Below, in pieces: positions 44,118 through 52,761 of a stretch of 64,000 nucleotides of DNA (position 1 is its first letter; every line of letters starts with the position of its first letter). The notes under the pieces were generated by a model, which was not told where the DNA came from, did no database searches, and saw only the letters and a program-made list of their open reading frames with translations. The position numbers and the translations under genes were made by a program. Origin of the DNA: Acetobacterium woodii (GTDB lineage Bacteria; Bacillota; Clostridia; Eubacteriales; Eubacteriaceae); contig JACQZP010000026.1 in assembly GCA_016213825.1 (NCBI GenBank), forward strand, positions 248,001 to 312,000, given 5' to 3'.

Positions 44118-44172
44118 AGTGTCAAATATATTGACAGTGTCAAGTAAAGGTTTACACTTTAGACAGTGTCAA
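44118..44172 (-). promoter_or_regulatory. Upstream activator sequences for the V4R/sigma-54 regulator
   Basis: AGTGTCAA occurs three times (44118-44125, 44136-44143, 44165-44172). TGTCAA-N5-TTGACA (44120-44136) and ACACT-N6-AGTGT (44154-44169) are inverted repeats built from it. They lie 75-130 bases upstream of the -24/-12 promoter, the normal enhancer distance. Confidence 0.65.
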
Positions 44173-44182
44173 TGACCGTTGA

Positions 44183-46114
44183 TCACAGTAGCTGATACTT
44201 TTTAATTTTATTATAGAGGGTCTGCCGGGTAAAACCCAGTCTAAGGGCGGCATCAGATTTATTGTTATTGCAGTCCTTGATCACTTTGAGGATCAGGTCT
44301 TTTTCATTGAGATTGGTTTCCCGTGCCAGTGGGGCTCTTTCATAGCGATTGAGACCATCGGCAGCAGTGAGTTCTTTTAAAATAATATCCTCACCAATGA
44401 CATTTTCATCGGCCAGGAAGAAAAGTCGTCTGATCAGGTTTTCCAGCTCGCGGATATTGCCAGGCCAATTATATTGGATTAAGTGTTTTATCCCGGCAGA
44501 ATCAATGATTTTTGGTTCCGATCCGGTTTCGGCACTGATTTCAAGGAGCACTTTACCGATTAGGCCAGGTATTTCGGAACGTCTTTCTTTCAGTGATGGC
44601 ATCATCACATTAATAACGTTTAGCCGGTAGTACAGATCTTTTCTGAATAAGCCTTCCCGGATCAGCGTTTCAAGCGGCTGATTGGTTGCGGCAATGATTC
44701 GGACATCGACACTTCTGGTTACCACTGAACCCAATTTTTCAAATTGTTTTTCCTGGAGGAAGCGCAGCAATTTTGATTGGATCTCGATGGGGATTTCCCC
44801 AATTTCATCCAGAAAAACGGTGCCACCCTGGGCCATTTCCAGTTTGCCGATTTTGCCATTCTTATTAGCACCAGTAAAGCAACTTGGTTCATATCCAAAC
44901 AGCTCGGTTTCAAAAAAATTCTTGGGAATGGTGGTACAATCAATGTAAACAAATGGGTGTTGACTGCGGCCGCTTTCCTGGTGAATCTGTTTGGCAAAGA
45001 GGGTCTTTCCGGTGCCGCTTTCACCGCGTATTAAGATGGAAGCATCGGTTCTTGATATTTTTTTGATATAATGAACGAGATCTTTCATCGCGGGACTGTC
45101 AACAATTATATTTTTATCACAGAGGCTTTCCTGTTTAATGGTTCGCTTTTTACGGGGCATCACTTCAGGTTCGTAGTCAGGTATCTTATCCAGCAGCTGT
45201 TTAACGAATTCAGATTCTAACGGGATGACCTGTCTTAAAACAGTGTTTGATTCGATAATCGGGCTTTCAAAGATAACGTGTTCAGCACCGTAAATCAGCT
45301 GCTGCCAGATAGCCGGTTTCCCGGTTTCCAGGACTTCGGCAAATTTTGATTCCCATTTTAAATCAGAGATACTGGTCTCGCTGATAAATGCAACAGCGAG
45401 GGTTTCGCGATACTTTTCATTAATTCGGATCACTGAACCATTACTGTCAATCACGGCAACATAATTGGGAATACTATCGAAAATATGTTGATTGAAATTG
45501 TTCAATTCCAGAGCATTCTTCAGAGCTTCGTTCAGTTTATGGTTAGTTTCTTCAGAGCGCTGACTTTGGTATTGAATCTGATTGTTGCTTTTAGCTAAAG
45601 TTAATGAGTTAATGGTTAAAAACAGCAGATTCATATTATCTTGATCATCGTTTTTTTCAGCCGTGTCATATTTTTCGTCGGGAATTCCTCTTGTGACTTC
45701 GAATTCGCAAAAATCATCACCCAGGGCATTGCATTTAACTTCGTTGGCATCCATGTTCTGTTTGCGAATATTCGAGACCGCACCCGCCAAGATACCCGCT
45801 TCAAAAAAGCAGATCGGTTTGCCAAGATGTTTCATATTAGAGCAGGTAAAGCAGTCAAATAACCGTAAGATAATCTTTTCGTCCGTCATATCGGTGATGA
45901 CGATTTCGCCGATCCCCAATTCCATTATTTTTGCCGACAAACTGTTATAATCTGTAACATTGAGTCGGCTGCCAATGTTTTTGGCGGTATGATAATATAT
46001 TTCTTCCTCAACGGCCTTTGAATAATGATCGGCGTTGGCTAAATTCAATACATTTTTTAGGTTCTTTTCGACTTGGTTATACCGTTCATAGTCTACAATA
46101 ATATTATTATACAA
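44183..46114 (-). CDS. Sigma-54-dependent activator with V4R sensor, PAS, AAA+ and Fis domains
   Basis: 643 residues; TTG start after AAGGAGA. The N-terminal V4R (4-vinyl reductase-type) domain (~40-142) has Cys88, Cys91, Cys102, Cys128 and Cys136 (FDCFTCSN, KPICFFEAG, KCNALGDDFCEFEV), a possible metal or cluster site. Then a coiled-coil linker (~170-205), PAS (~210-300), AAA+ (~335-580) with Walker A GESGTGKT (~364-371), loop SCFTGA in place of GAFTGA (~411-416) and FLDEIGE, and a C-terminal Fis-type HTH (~600-643). Activates the adjacent cooF-cooS promoter; CO or redox state is the likely signal, by context. Confidence 0.9.
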   Translation of the reverse strand: MYNNIIVDYERYNQVEKNLKNVLNLANADHYSKAVEEEIYYHTAKNIGSRLNVTDYNSLSAKIMELGIGEIVITDMTDEKIILRLFDCFTCSNMKHLGKPICFFEAGILAGAVSNIRKQNMDANEVKCNALGDDFCEFEVTRGIPDEKYDTAEKNDDQDNMNLLFLTINSLTLAKSNNQIQYQSQRSEETNHKLNEALKNALELNNFNQHIFDSIPNYVAVIDSNGSVIRINEKYRETLAVAFISETSISDLKWESKFAEVLETGKPAIWQQLIYGAEHVIFESPIIESNTVLRQVIPLESEFVKQLLDKIPDYEPEVMPRKKRTIKQESLCDKNIIVDSPAMKDLVHYIKKISRTDASILIRGESGTGKTLFAKQIHQESGRSQHPFVYIDCTTIPKNFFETELFGYEPSCFTGANKNGKIGKLEMAQGGTVFLDEIGEIPIEIQSKLLRFLQEKQFEKLGSVVTRSVDVRIIAATNQPLETLIREGLFRKDLYYRLNVINVMMPSLKERRSEIPGLIGKVLLEISAETGSEPKIIDSAGIKHLIQYNWPGNIRELENLIRRLFFLADENVIGEDIILKELTAADGLNRYERAPLARETNLNEKDLILKVIKDCNNNKSDAALRLGFTRQTLYNKIKKYQLL

Positions 46115-46493
46115 AGCGAGTTCTCCTTCGATTCATCTTGTCCAGATATACGTCATGTCAGACGATATCTGATAATTTTCAAAATGCAGGCAGCAGGCTG
46201 GGCAATCCTTCACGTAGGACCAGCTGTTTTGATTATTATCTGTAGTTTATCTTATTTCTGGAAGGGTGTCCAATCATATTAGCTTAAATTGAATGGATTA
46301 AAGGAAAAGTCAGAATAGCAAAAGTGAAAAGACCGTTTATCAGTTCGTTTCCTGTTTGTTTAACGGAAAGCCAGATGCCCTGATCAATCCGCAAGATACG
46401 ATTTTTTAATAAGTGCTAGGGTACCTGACCTGGGGCTACCTGACAAAATTATCATAATCCTGATAAACTTGTCGGGAATAGGCATAGCACCAC
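46115..46493. other. Intergenic region upstream of the sigma-54 activator gene
   Basis: 379 bases between the activator and DUF2252 genes (both leftward). ACCTGAC is repeated (near 46424 and 46436). No convincing promoter, gene or riboswitch was recognised. Confidence 0.3.
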
Positions 46494-47834
46494 TTAACGA
46501 TTGCCTTTTCGAAAGTATTGGACTTGCCCATGTAAGCCGGCAACCCAGTTGGCGTTGGGGCTTTGCGCATGAGCCCGAGCCAGCAGCAGGCCACAGCCTT
46601 CTACGTACTCCAGAAAACCCTGACTGGTGAGTTCATTCATTTCAAAGGAGCCCTTCATATCCCGGAATTGACGGACGTAAAAATCCCGGCCGTTGGCCTG
46701 AAAGTGTCCCAGAAAGGGATCCGAGTAGGCCTGAAGAATCTGCTGATAGGTGGTGACGCGGAGGCCGTTACTTGATTTGGGGTTAAGATTTCCCAGTGGC
46801 GAGCCGATAATGGGATTGTAGCGAGACACCACTGATTGAGAGGCCTCTTTGATCTGGAGTACCAGATGGCTGGTATTTTCACAGGTTAACACCAACAGAT
46901 AACACCGGGTGCCGACACTGCCGACACCGACAACCCGGCGAGCCACGTCGGTTAACAGGTGCTGGGATAAGAGCAGGGCGATATCCGGACGGACAGTTTT
47001 TTTATAGGCTTTAAAGGCAGCTTCAACATCTCCGGCCAATCCGGGATCCAGGTGGGTAAGCACCGGGGGTTTCTCCATAAAAACTCGCCGACCGTAGGCA
47101 TCGTTCTGCGTCATTTTAGAAATAACCTGAGCAGAATCGCTTTGTTTCGCTTTTTTGAGAACCTTTTTAAAGGTCTCTTTATTTTTTTTTGATACCGTAT
47201 CCAGAATGTCGTCTTCGCCGATGCTGCTGTAAAAGCGATCCAAAGAGCTGGATTCCAGCAGTTTGCGGAGTTCATACCGATAGTGCAGGGCGGCTTTGAT
47301 GGCGGCCTCTTTCACCTGATCATCGTGCAGTCCCAGGTCTTCGCCACAGAGGATAATACTGGTGATGAGCCGTTTCAGATCCCATTCCCAGGGACCCGGG
47401 GCAGCCTCGTCAAAATCGTTGAGATCAAAAACCAAACGACGTTCAGGTGAGGCATACAGCCCGAAATTAGTGATGTGGGCATCACCACTGATAATCAACT
47501 GAGTCCCGGTAATCGCCTGTTTCGACAGATCATGAGCCATCAGCAGGGCAGTGCCGCGGTAAAAGGTGAAAGGTGAAACCGCCATCCGTTCCCGGCGCAA
47601 ATCGATCAGTTCAGGAATCCGGGTTTTATTTTGCTCATCGATCATGGCATTGACATCCCGGTCAACCGAAACAAAGGTGCTTTGGTTTGCAAAGCTGACA
47701 ACAGCTCGGGCTGCTTTTCCTTTTTGCCATAGAGCCGGGGCAGTGGGGATCATCTGATTGGGATTGAGTTCATACAAAATCAGTTCTACCTCCGGTGATT
47801 TAGTATTGGCCAGTAATAGTGTAGCAACATGCAT
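46494..47834 (-). CDS. DUF2252 family protein
   Basis: 446 residues. Matches the DUF2252 pattern: FYRGTALLMAHDL, ISGDAHITNFGLYASPERR, VFDLNDFDEAAPGPWEWDLKRL. The HDAH/NFG and FDLNDFDE stretches resemble aminoglycoside-phosphotransferase/kinase-like active-site motifs, and the family is thought to have a protein-kinase-like fold; its function is unknown. The start is uncertain, since no good ribosome site precedes ATG 47834. Neighbour genes on the left and right are unrelated. Confidence 0.8.
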   Translation of the reverse strand: MHVATLLLANTKSPEVELILYELNPNQMIPTAPALWQKGKAARAVVSFANQSTFVSVDRDVNAMIDEQNKTRIPELIDLRRERMAVSPFTFYRGTALLMAHDLSKQAITGTQLIISGDAHITNFGLYASPERRLVFDLNDFDEAAPGPWEWDLKRLITSIILCGEDLGLHDDQVKEAAIKAALHYRYELRKLLESSSLDRFYSSIGEDDILDTVSKKNKETFKKVLKKAKQSDSAQVISKMTQNDAYGRRVFMEKPPVLTHLDPGLAGDVEAAFKAYKKTVRPDIALLLSQHLLTDVARRVVGVGSVGTRCYLLVLTCENTSHLVLQIKEASQSVVSRYNPIIGSPLGNLNPKSSNGLRVTTYQQILQAYSDPFLGHFQANGRDFYVRQFRDMKGSFEMNELTSQGFLEYVEGCGLLLARAHAQSPNANWVAGLHGQVQYFRKGNR

Positions 47835-47925
47835 TCTTTTTAGAAATTCAGTAATCGTTATTTTGTTACTCCATTATACTTTTGACAATCGGAGAAAATA
47901 AGCGTTGATCGGGACAATCAAAAAA

Positions 47926-47946
47926 TTGCGACAAAATATGTCGTAA
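47926..47946. promoter_or_regulatory. Inverted-repeat operator candidate before the CrtI-like operon
   Basis: TTGCGACA (47926-47933), five bases, TGTCGTAA (47939-47946); differs from a perfect palindrome at one position. About 75 bases upstream of the first desaturase start. Confidence 0.45.
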
Positions 47947-48019
47947 TTAAAATGATTCTGGGTAAGAATAGTAAATAGAAACAAATATCAAAAAAATGAG
48001 CGTAAAAGAGGGTAAGATA

Positions 48020-49879
48020 ATGGAATTTGATGCGATTATTATTGGCGGGGGAGTATCTGGCCTGACTGCCGGGAGTCTGCTGGCTAAAAGCGGGCTGAAG
48101 GTTGCGGTGATTGAAAAAAGCTACAATCCCGGTGGTTCCTGTGGTATTTTCAAACGCAATGGGATGACCTTTGATATTGGTGCGGCGATGTTGTTTGGCT
48201 TTGGCGATAAGGGCTTCAATGCCCACCGCTTTGTTTTTGATTGTCTAGAAGAACCGATTGAGGTGGTCAAACACGAGATGCTTTACTGCATGAATTTCAA
48301 AGGCCACCGGATTCGCTTCGGTGAGGATATCAATGGATTTGCTGAAGAGCTGGGAGCCGTTTTCCCAACAGAGAGAGCCAATATCAAGCGGTTTTATCGG
48401 GATCTGGAAAAAATGTACAACGATGTGATGGTAGCCAACCCCAATTACACCACACCGGACGAAACTGCGGCAAAGGGAGCCATGAAAAGTTTAGTCAGGC
48501 ATCCGCTTTCATATGCCCGGTTTCTGGGATACTTGAATAAAAGTGCCCGGAGCCTTCTGGCGGGCTATTTTTCCGATCTGGAAATTTTCAAGTTCTTTGA
48601 TAAGATCACCTCGACTTACTGTTATGCCACCCTGGAGGAGTCTCCGGCGGTGCTGGCGGCGGTGATGTTTGTGGACAATCATGCGGGAGGGAGCTATTAT
48701 CCTGCCGGATCGACCATCTTTCTGCCCGGCAAACTGGAAAAGGTGATCGAAGAAAACGGTGGTATTATGCTGCTGGAAAAAGAGGTCACGCAGATCCTTT
48801 TTAAGGATAAAAAACCGATGGGGGTAGAACTGACCGACGGTGAGAAAATATTCGCCCGAGATCTGATCTATTCGGGAACCGTCTGGAATTTATACGGAAA
48901 ACTCATCGGTCGACCCTACCTGACCCTTGATCGGGCCCGCTGGGCCGCCAGGCAGGTACCCACCTATCCCAGTGTGGTTCTTTATGCCCAGGTGGACAGC
49001 GCTGTCATCCCTGAGGACACTCAGCCGGTGGAAATGCTGGTGGGCAACCCGGATCGTTTGGATGAAAGTGAGGTCACCGTCTATATTTCCAGCATTGATG
49101 ACCATACTCTCTGTGATCAGGACAGCCATGTTGTGCTGGCCATCGGGCCTACTTTCGAAAACTGGGAGCTGGGGGATGAATCGAATTATCTGGATAAAAA
49201 GGAAACCGAAAAAGCACGGTTAATCCGGGTGCTGGAAAAACGGTTTCCGGGATTTGGCGACGGTATCCGTTATGCTGAACTGGCTACTCCCCGGACTATT
49301 GAGCGTTATACCAATAAAAACGGCGGTGCCGTGGCAGGCCCCAAACAGATGCTGGGTCAGCACATGTTCAAGCGGCTCCATACCCGAACCGAATGGGACA
49401 ATCTGTTCTGTTGCGGCGAATCCACAGTGATGGGCACCGGCACTCCCACGGTAACCACCTCGGGGATCAGTGCGGCTAATGCCGTATTAAAGAAACGGGG
49501 CTTAAGCCCCTATGTCTACCGGCCGGGTCGAAAGAACATGGTGCGGATTCTGGAAAAACCGGTGACCGCCCAAAAACTCTATGCCGATCTTCCGGCAGAG
49601 ATTCGGACATTGATGCAGAAAGCCTCCCGGTGTCAGTATTGTGAACACCCAACCTGCAGCCTGGGAATGCACTTGGATATCCGGGGAATCATGCGCCGGG
49701 TGGCGGTGGGGAATCTGGCAGGCGCAAAAATGAAGATTGAGCATTATATAAAAGAAAGTCTGATTTTTATGGAAAATGATCCGCTGGATTGTTCTTTCTG
49801 TGAAATACGTTGTGTTTTGAATACTGACAGCGGAAAACCGGTTGAAATCCAGGCTGTGATAGACCAGTTGATGGCATAA
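48020..49879 (+). CDS. CrtI/CrtN-type FAD-dependent desaturase with six-cysteine C-terminal extension
   Basis: 619 residues; ATG 48020 chosen after GAGGG, with an in-frame ATG 24 bases earlier as alternative. N-terminal Rossmann FAD motif (AIIIGGGVSGLTAGSLLAKSG, partly) and the phytoene-desaturase features NPGGSCGIFKRNGMTFDIGAAM and, late in the chain, GTGTPTVTTSGISAANAV. Normal CrtI proteins end near residue 510. Here an extra ~100 residues carry C538, C541, C546 and C591, C594, C598 (CxxCx4C and CxxCx3C), which could hold an iron-sulfur cluster. Followed 13 bases later by a second desaturase. Substrate unknown; an isoprenoid or other lipid is expected. Confidence 0.85.
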   Translation: MEFDAIIIGGGVSGLTAGSLLAKSGLKVAVIEKSYNPGGSCGIFKRNGMTFDIGAAMLFGFGDKGFNAHRFVFDCLEEPIEVVKHEMLYCMNFKGHRIRFGEDINGFAEELGAVFPTERANIKRFYRDLEKMYNDVMVANPNYTTPDETAAKGAMKSLVRHPLSYARFLGYLNKSARSLLAGYFSDLEIFKFFDKITSTYCYATLEESPAVLAAVMFVDNHAGGSYYPAGSTIFLPGKLEKVIEENGGIMLLEKEVTQILFKDKKPMGVELTDGEKIFARDLIYSGTVWNLYGKLIGRPYLTLDRARWAARQVPTYPSVVLYAQVDSAVIPEDTQPVEMLVGNPDRLDESEVTVYISSIDDHTLCDQDSHVVLAIGPTFENWELGDESNYLDKKETEKARLIRVLEKRFPGFGDGIRYAELATPRTIERYTNKNGGAVAGPKQMLGQHMFKRLHTRTEWDNLFCCGESTVMGTGTPTVTTSGISAANAVLKKRGLSPYVYRPGRKNMVRILEKPVTAQKLYADLPAEIRTLMQKASRCQYCEHPTCSLGMHLDIRGIMRRVAVGNLAGAKMKIEHYIKESLIFMENDPLDCSFCEIRCVLNTDSGKPVEIQAVIDQLMA

Positions 49880-49892
49880 GGAGGCGGCTGCG

Positions 49893-51593
49893 ATGAAGGA
49901 TTTGAGAACGGCTGAAGCTGTCAAGACGAAGTACACCCGGAAAATGTATGACGTGATTGTGGTGGGTGCCGGCATCGCTGGTTTGACCAGTGCTGCCTAC
50001 GCTGCCAAAGCCGGCTATACTACCCTGCTCTGTGAAAAAAGCGAAAAACCCGGGGGCCTGGTGGCAAGTTTTACCCGCAACGGATTTACTTTTGACGCCG
50101 GCATCCGGGCCTTTGAAAATTCGGGAATTGTTTTTCCGATGCTGAGGCAGCTGGGGATTGAGCTGGACTTTGTCAAAAATCCGGTGGCCATCGGGATTGA
50201 AGATGAGCTGATGATTCTTAAAGGGGTGAAAAGTCTGGTTGATTATGCCGCTATGCTGACCCGTAAATTTCCCAACAATCAATCGGAAATTGAGGCAATC
50301 ATCAGCGAAATCAGAAAAGTGACCGGTTATATGGATGTGCTCTACGGTATCGAAAACCCGCTTTTTATGGATCTTACCATCGATAAGTCATATCTTTATA
50401 AAACGTTGCTACCCTGGCTGTTAAAATACCAGGTGAATATCCGCAAAGCACAAAAGCTTGACGAACCGATTGAGGATTATTTACTGCACTTTACCATAAA
50501 CCAGGCGCTCATCGATGTAATCATCCAGCATTTTTTTGAGAATATGCCGACTTTTTTTGCCTTGAGCTATTTCGGTTTATATAGCGATTACAGTTATCCT
50601 CTGGGAGGAACTGGGATGTTGGTCAAACAGATGACCGACTTGATCGCTGCCCATCAGGGTGTACTAGCGCTGAATACCGAAATCACACAGATTGATATGA
50701 TTGCGAAAGCCATCAAAACCCGGGATGGCCGAAGCTTTGGCTATCGTGAGTTGATCTGGTGCGGGGATATGAAAGCCCTGTATGTCGCCGTCGATATGAA
50801 TCCGCCCGATCACCGGGTTTTGGAGCAGCAAAAACGGATCAACCAGAACCACGGCGGCGATTCAATATTCTCCCTTTACCTCTCAGTAGATTTGGATCAG
50901 TCTTATTTTGGTTACCACTGCGGCCCCCATTGTTTTTACACCCCTAGCAAAGCCGGGCTCTCAGCGATCCAGGCGGAAAACGGGAAGGTGGTACTGGTTG
51001 ACGACGGTCGATCTGAAGCAGAGAAATTGACCGCTCTGCAAGTCTGGGTCATGGAATACCTGGCTCTGACCACCTATGAGATCTCCTGCCCGGCACTGCG
51101 GGATCCAGCGCTGGCTCCGGCCGGGAAAACCGGAGTGATTGTCAGCACCCTGATGGATTATCGACTGGTCAAAGCGATTAATGAGGCAGGCTGGTATGGG
51201 ATCTTTAAAGAGTTCTGCGAAGAAAAAATCATTTCGGTGTTAAATGAAACCATTTTCCCCGATTGGATAACTCACGTTGAAGATCAGTTCAGCTCCACGC
51301 CGCTAACGATTGAGCGCTTTACTGGCAATTCCGATGGGGCGATCACTGGCTGGGCCTTTCCCGATGATCCGGGAACCGGAAAACTACCAGCGGTTAGTGT
51401 TTTTCGAAAAATTGCTAAAACCATTGAGACGCCCTTACCTCATATTCACCAGGCCGGGCAATGGACCTTCAGCCCATCAGGGCTGCCGGTGTCGATTCTT
51501 ACCGGTAAACTAGCGGCGGATGAGGTAATTAAAATGTTGGCAAAGCAGAGGAAAAAAGCTCAGCTCAGGGAATGTCCGGGAGCAAGTCGATGA
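49893..51593 (+). CDS. Second CrtI-type FAD-dependent desaturase/oxidoreductase
   Basis: 566 residues; RBS AAGGAGG. FAD motif VVGAGIAGLTSAAYAAKAG, then GGLVASFTRNGFTFDAG as in phytoene desaturases. Near the C-terminus PHIHQAGQWTFSPSGLPVSILTG matches the family's FAD-site signature. No cysteine extension, unlike its neighbour. In staphyloxanthin-type clusters two CrtI-type enzymes (CrtN and CrtP) work one after the other; here the order is the same. The stop overlaps the glycosyltransferase start by 22 bases. Confidence 0.87.
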   Translation: MKDLRTAEAVKTKYTRKMYDVIVVGAGIAGLTSAAYAAKAGYTTLLCEKSEKPGGLVASFTRNGFTFDAGIRAFENSGIVFPMLRQLGIELDFVKNPVAIGIEDELMILKGVKSLVDYAAMLTRKFPNNQSEIEAIISEIRKVTGYMDVLYGIENPLFMDLTIDKSYLYKTLLPWLLKYQVNIRKAQKLDEPIEDYLLHFTINQALIDVIIQHFFENMPTFFALSYFGLYSDYSYPLGGTGMLVKQMTDLIAAHQGVLALNTEITQIDMIAKAIKTRDGRSFGYRELIWCGDMKALYVAVDMNPPDHRVLEQQKRINQNHGGDSIFSLYLSVDLDQSYFGYHCGPHCFYTPSKAGLSAIQAENGKVVLVDDGRSEAEKLTALQVWVMEYLALTTYEISCPALRDPALAPAGKTGVIVSTLMDYRLVKAINEAGWYGIFKEFCEEKIISVLNETIFPDWITHVEDQFSSTPLTIERFTGNSDGAITGWAFPDDPGTGKLPAVSVFRKIAKTIETPLPHIHQAGQWTFSPSGLPVSILTGKLAADEVIKMLAKQRKKAQLRECPGASR

Positions 51594-52723
51594 TTATTGT
51601 CAGCGGGATGTTTCTGTTGGGACTGCTGGCCAGCCGGATACTCTTTCGCCATTTTCACGGACTGGCTGGGATCGATCCAGTTGATCGAGATGATCTGGCC
51701 AACGAGATGCCCCGGCTTTCGATTATCATCCCTGCCCGCAATGAAGAAAAAAACCTGCCCTTGCTTTTGGGCGATTTAAAAAAGCAGCAGGCGGCGATTG
51801 ATGAAATTATCTGTGTGGATGACGGCTCGACGGATCAAACGGCCAAAATCATAACGGAAACTGGAGTTTTGTTGCTTACGCCGGCTCCAAAGCCATCCGG
51901 CTGGATGGGGAAGTCCTGGGTCTGCCAGCAGGGGAGCGAAGCCGCCACCGGGGAACTGCTGTTATTTCTCGATGCCGATATGCGGCTGAGTCCGCTAGGG
52001 ATCGGCAAGTTGGTACAGGCCTATGAACAGGCCGGTTCGGTGATCTCGGTGATGCCCTATCATCAAATGGAGAAAAAAACAGAGGCCTTCTCGCTGTTTT
52101 TTAATTTGATCCAAATGGGTGCCAATGGTATGGGTTTGCCGGTTGGTTATGAAAAAAACAAAGCAAACAAAGCGATTGGCCTCTATGGCCCGGTGATTCT
52201 AATTAGTCGTAATGATTACCAGACTGTCGGCGGGCATGCCGCAATTAAAGACAGCATTGTCGATGATATGGCACTGGGCGAAAAACTGCGGGAAAAAGAC
52301 ATTCCCTTTACGCTGTTTCTGGGCGATCAGGATGTTTCTTATCGGATGTACGGCGGGGGACTGAAAGATCTGGTTCAGGGCTGGACCAAAAATCAGGCCG
52401 CCGGAGCCTTGAAAACTCCAGGATATATTATTTTGCTGGTGTTTCTCTGGATAACTTCCTGTGCGTCGGTGCCTGTTTATCTGACCTTGAATCTGTTCTG
52501 GCAGCATTGGCTCTGGGTTGGAATACTGGCGGTGTGCTATGGCGTCTGGGTGCTGGAGCTGATCCGGATTGCCCGACATATTGGCAGTTTCTCGGTTGGG
52601 AGTCTTTTCTTTTATCCGGTGTTGCTGATTTTTTATTTGATAATTTTTCTGCGCTCGATGATCAAAAAAATGTTTGGGTTCCCGGTTATCTGGAAAGACC
52701 GGGAAATTCGCCTGGACAAATAA
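51572..52723 (+). CDS. Family 2 glycosyltransferase, CrtQ-like
   Basis: 383 residues. An N-terminal signal-anchor helix is followed by the GT-A core: LSIIIPARNEEKNLPLLL, VDDGSTDQT, FLDADM (DxD) and a QxxRW-type region near SYRMYGGGLKDLVQGWTKN. Two or three hydrophobic spans close the C-terminus. It resembles CrtQ, which attaches glucose to diaponeurosporenoate. The start overlaps the preceding desaturase, showing an operon. The acceptor here is unknown. Confidence 0.87.
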   Translation: MSGSKSMIIVSGMFLLGLLASRILFRHFHGLAGIDPVDRDDLANEMPRLSIIIPARNEEKNLPLLLGDLKKQQAAIDEIICVDDGSTDQTAKIITETGVLLLTPAPKPSGWMGKSWVCQQGSEAATGELLLFLDADMRLSPLGIGKLVQAYEQAGSVISVMPYHQMEKKTEAFSLFFNLIQMGANGMGLPVGYEKNKANKAIGLYGPVILISRNDYQTVGGHAAIKDSIVDDMALGEKLREKDIPFTLFLGDQDVSYRMYGGGLKDLVQGWTKNQAAGALKTPGYIILLVFLWITSCASVPVYLTLNLFWQHWLWVGILAVCYGVWVLELIRIARHIGSFSVGSLFFYPVLLIFYLIIFLRSMIKKMFGFPVIWKDREIRLDK

Positions 52724-52761
52724 GAGGGGAGAAATAGTGTGAATAAATTGGGAGGAATAAA

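Noticed and set aside
46115-46493. Gene remnant on the minus strand with a run reading WSYVKDCPACCLHF
   Set aside because: It has a stop close upstream, no start codon and no recognisable family; too short to support.
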